From: Acidimicrobiia bacterium
Lineage (GTDB): Bacteria; Actinomycetota; Acidimicrobiia; Spongiisociales; Spongiisociaceae
Assembly (NCBI GenBank): GCA_009841105.1
Contig: VXMM01000002.1
Span: 62,001 to 126,000 of the forward strand
Length of the DNA stretch: 64,000 nt
Direction: 5' to 3'
Of this stretch, positions 61,915 to 64,000 are shown in pieces; position 1 is the stretch's first letter; each line of letters starts with the position of its first letter. The notes under the pieces are model-generated. The model saw only the letters and a list, made by a program, of their open reading frames with translations. It did no database searches and was not told the origin of the DNA. Made by a program: the position numbers and the translations under genes.

Positions 61915-62093
61915 CTACTTCCCTCCTCCGTACGCAGCCGAGAGGCGCCGCGGTTCCCCTTCGACACGGCTTGAGGCGCCGAGGAGCCGCTATACGCCGT
62001 CCCGAACCCCGAAGGGTACTCCACCCGCCGTGATAGGCACTTCCGAAGCGTCCAGCAGCCTCGGGCGCCCGCGCGGCGGGAGGTGGCGCGCTC

Positions 62094-64000
62094 TTACTCC
62101 TCAGCCGAGGGGGCCGGGGCCATCGACGTCGCTACAGGCACCTCGATCTCGCTGCTGCGGAACCAGACCCCCACCGGCGGGTCGGCCGGCAGGTAGCGGA
62201 TGTCGGGGAAGATTGTCTCGCCATCGGTGCCGATGAATCCGAATTCGGTTCGGCCGCCAGCAACGCGCCGGGCCCGGATCCTCCCGATCGAGTCCCCCGC
62301 CACCTCGACGTCGCCGCTCACCTGCCAACTGCCGGTAGGTATGTCTTCACGCAGGAAGCGCTCCGTTGGCAGGATTTGGCGTCCACCGGCAAGCTCGACG
62401 CCATGCTCCAAGCTGCCGTCCTCGCCCAACCGGGCGATGATGCGCAGCCGGTAAGAGTCAGGGCCCGCCGGATCGGTACGTGTCCAGAAGCCGAGCATCC
62501 GTCGAAGCTCGAGACTGTGGCTGATCGAGAGGCGTTGCAGGAAACGGAGGTTCGCTTGGCCGCCAGCTTCCACCGCGCACAACGCGCCGTCGACCGACAC
62601 CCCATGGATGGGGCGGACCGCCCGCATCTCGGCGTCGAGAGCGAGCAACCCTTCAACGCCGTCAACGCCGGCCGCCTCGAGCGCGTCGCGCAGGGCGTTC
62701 GGGCCGGGGCTGCAGCCCGCCTGCTCCGCCATCATCTTCCGGACGCCGGGATCCTTCCATCCTTCTTCAGCAGCCCGGGCCGCGGTGACTATCTCTCCAG
62801 CCGTCACCGCAGCCGCCACGACGCTCTCGGCATAGGCGACCTGGGAATGGGCCTCCAGCGCTTCCTCGAACGACAGTGCCGCGCCATTCTCGATCCGCCA
62901 CAGGAGCGTGCGCCACGAGGACGCCATCCACGCGAACTCGGAAGACGCCGCATCGGCTGCCTGCAGCACCGACTCCTCGATTGCGATCGGATTGAGCGCC
63001 TCGCCAGCGGCCAGGGCATCGATCATCCCCGAAGCGTCGGCGAAGGAAGCGTATCTCTGAGCGAACGTCTCGAGGAGCGCGCTCGTCGACAGGTTGGCAA
63101 CGGCAACCGGTGTCGGGTTCCCGTCATCCGCCAGCGCCGCGATCTTGGGCCGCTCGAACACGCCGTCCAATAGCTGGGTTGCCACTCCTGCCGCATAGAT
63201 CGCTCGCAGCCGATCCTGCCGATCAACTTCGGCGTCCGGGTCGGTGGCGGACTTCACCTCCGTCGTGACCTCCCCGTCGCTATCGGCTTCCGCGGCCACC
63301 GTGTACTCGGCGCCGTCTACGCGCACGTCTAAGGGTTCGAAGGTGGGACCGTCCAGAACAAACAGGTTCTGCCACAGGCCGTGGAACCCGATCTCGTTGC
63401 CCGCTCTGTCGTAGGTGACGATTCCCACGAACACCCACGTGGGGCCGGACCGATAGAAACTGACCTCGAACGGAGCAACCTCGCTGATCGAAGCGCTGCC
63501 CTCGCTAGCGGCATCGGTCCCGGAGTGATACGAGACTCCGGCTTGCCAATGCCCCGCAACACGGCCGAGGCGCTCGAACACACGGGGGCCGACCACGTAC
63601 AGAACGGCGTAGCCGCCGGCGACGAGATCGCCCCCTACGTTCCCGGCGCGGTAGTGAACGGGGAAAGGATCGCCCGCGACTACCTCTGCCGGAACCCGCA
63701 CTTCCTCGATCTTCAACCGGGCTCGTTCCTGTTCCGCCTGCTCGTCCACCAAGCGGACCGTGAGATCGAAGTCGGCGCGCAGGGGTTGGTAATCGCGCTC
63801 GAGGTAGGTGGTCGCCTCGATGAAGTAACCACCGGCCGGCAGGAATTGGTCTATACGGGCGTTGCGGACCTCCCCACCATCGTCGTTGGCTCCGATTATG
63901 CCGCCCGCTAGCGACGCCAAGGACAAGACAGGATCGCCATCCTCCGACCTCAGGTCGATACGAACGCGACCGGCCTGTTCGAGGTTGAACGTGTAACCGT
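62094..64000 (-). CDS. Large secreted protein with PPC-type domain (5' end outside window)
   Basis: At least 635 codons, open at the window edge with no ATG near it. The visible N-terminal part is a bacterial pre-peptidase C-terminal-type domain (YTFNLEQAGRVRIDLRS, then NDDGGEVRNARIDQFLPAGGYFIEATTY). It is followed by a CARDB-like segment (LKIEEVRVPAEVVAGDPFPVHYRAGNVGG). The remaining 400 residues are helix-rich, then beta-rich, with no recognised domain. The start may carry a protease or signal peptide outside the window. Probably exported. Confidence 0.75.
   Translation of the reverse strand, partial: GYTFNLEQAGRVRIDLRSEDGDPVLSLASLAGGIIGANDDGGEVRNARIDQFLPAGGYFIEATTYLERDYQPLRADFDLTVRLVDEQAEQERARLKIEEVRVPAEVVAGDPFPVHYRAGNVGGDLVAGGYAVLYVVGPRVFERLGRVAGHWQAGVSYHSGTDAASEGSASISEVAPFEVSFYRSGPTWVFVGIVTYDRAGNEIGFHGLWQNLFVLDGPTFEPLDVRVDGAEYTVAAEADSDGEVTTEVKSATDPDAEVDRQDRLRAIYAAGVATQLLDGVFERPKIAALADDGNPTPVAVANLSTSALLETFAQRYASFADASGMIDALAAGEALNPIAIEESVLQAADAASSEFAWMASSWRTLLWRIENGAALSFEEALEAHSQVAYAESVVAAAVTAGEIVTAARAAEEGWKDPGVRKMMAEQAGCSPGPNALRDALEAAGVDGVEGLLALDAEMRAVRPIHGVSVDGALCAVEAGGQANLRFLQRLSISHSLELRRMLGFWTRTDPAGPDSYRLRIIARLGEDGSLEHGVELAGGRQILPTERFLREDIPTGSWQVSGDVEVAGDSIGRIRARRVAGGRTEFGFIGTDGETIFPDIRYLPADPPVGVWFRSSEIEVPVATSMAPAPSAEE

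Overview
The window is high-GC, densely coded DNA with ATGA/GTGA stop-start overlaps inside operons. It contains the 'helicase/secretion neighborhood' (HAD-IB hydrolase, CpaE-like protein, TadA, TadB, TadC, Flp, TadE, TadG-like protein, DECH helicase), an arrangement known from Actinobacteria. Two luciferase-like flavin/F420 oxidoreductases, many CoA-ester genes, Xsc and the lack of insertion sequences fit an uncultured actinobacterium, perhaps of Acidimicrobiia type; that placement is inference.

Layout. 1-10269 (minus): reductive pyrimidine or hydantoin catabolism. Hydantoinase, luciferase-like oxidoreductase, class III aminotransferase and N-carbamoyl-beta-alanine amidase lie with an NMT1/THI5-type ABC importer. 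The run is interrupted at 3660-5339 by three plus-strand genes: a DUF4268 nuclease-like protein and a Phd/VapC toxin-antitoxin pair. 10337-17608: the Tad/Flp pilus and helicase neighborhood. 17718-21443: NYN protein, two membrane proteins with protease-like motifs, and a chromate transporter. 21754-28448: 2-oxoacid dehydrogenase E1 alpha, E1 beta and E2 (no E3), an FMN 2-hydroxyacid oxidase and malate synthase G.

28467-51015 is the most unusual part: a CoA-ester catabolic island. It holds two AMP-forming acyl-CoA ligases, two B12-dependent acyl-CoA mutase large subunits, one B12-binding small subunit, MeaB, two acyl-CoA dehydrogenases, a crotonase, an SDR, a citryl-CoA-lyase-like protein, two amide/ester hydrolase-type proteins, a luciferase-like oxidoreductase, a Liv-type importer and a Gfo/Idh oxidoreductase. 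Several members have lost family-defining residues: one mutase lacks the Tyr/Arg/His triad, the crotonase lacks both catalytic glutamates, the aspartoacylase-like protein lacks its first metal motif, and LivF lacks the Walker B glutamate. I read this as an undescribed pathway in which a branched or unusual acid is imported, activated, rearranged and cleaved.

51200-64000: K+-type membrane pyrophosphatase, a double histidine phosphatase, a wrecked two-component system, a YceI protein, an acetyltransferase, a tRNA-like element with an 8/4 acceptor/T-stem, QueG, a PotD remnant, a C45 acyltransferase-like protein, sulfoacetaldehyde acetyltransferase and the end of a secreted PPC-domain protein. 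No CRISPR array, rRNA, insertion sequence or ordinary tRNA was seen.
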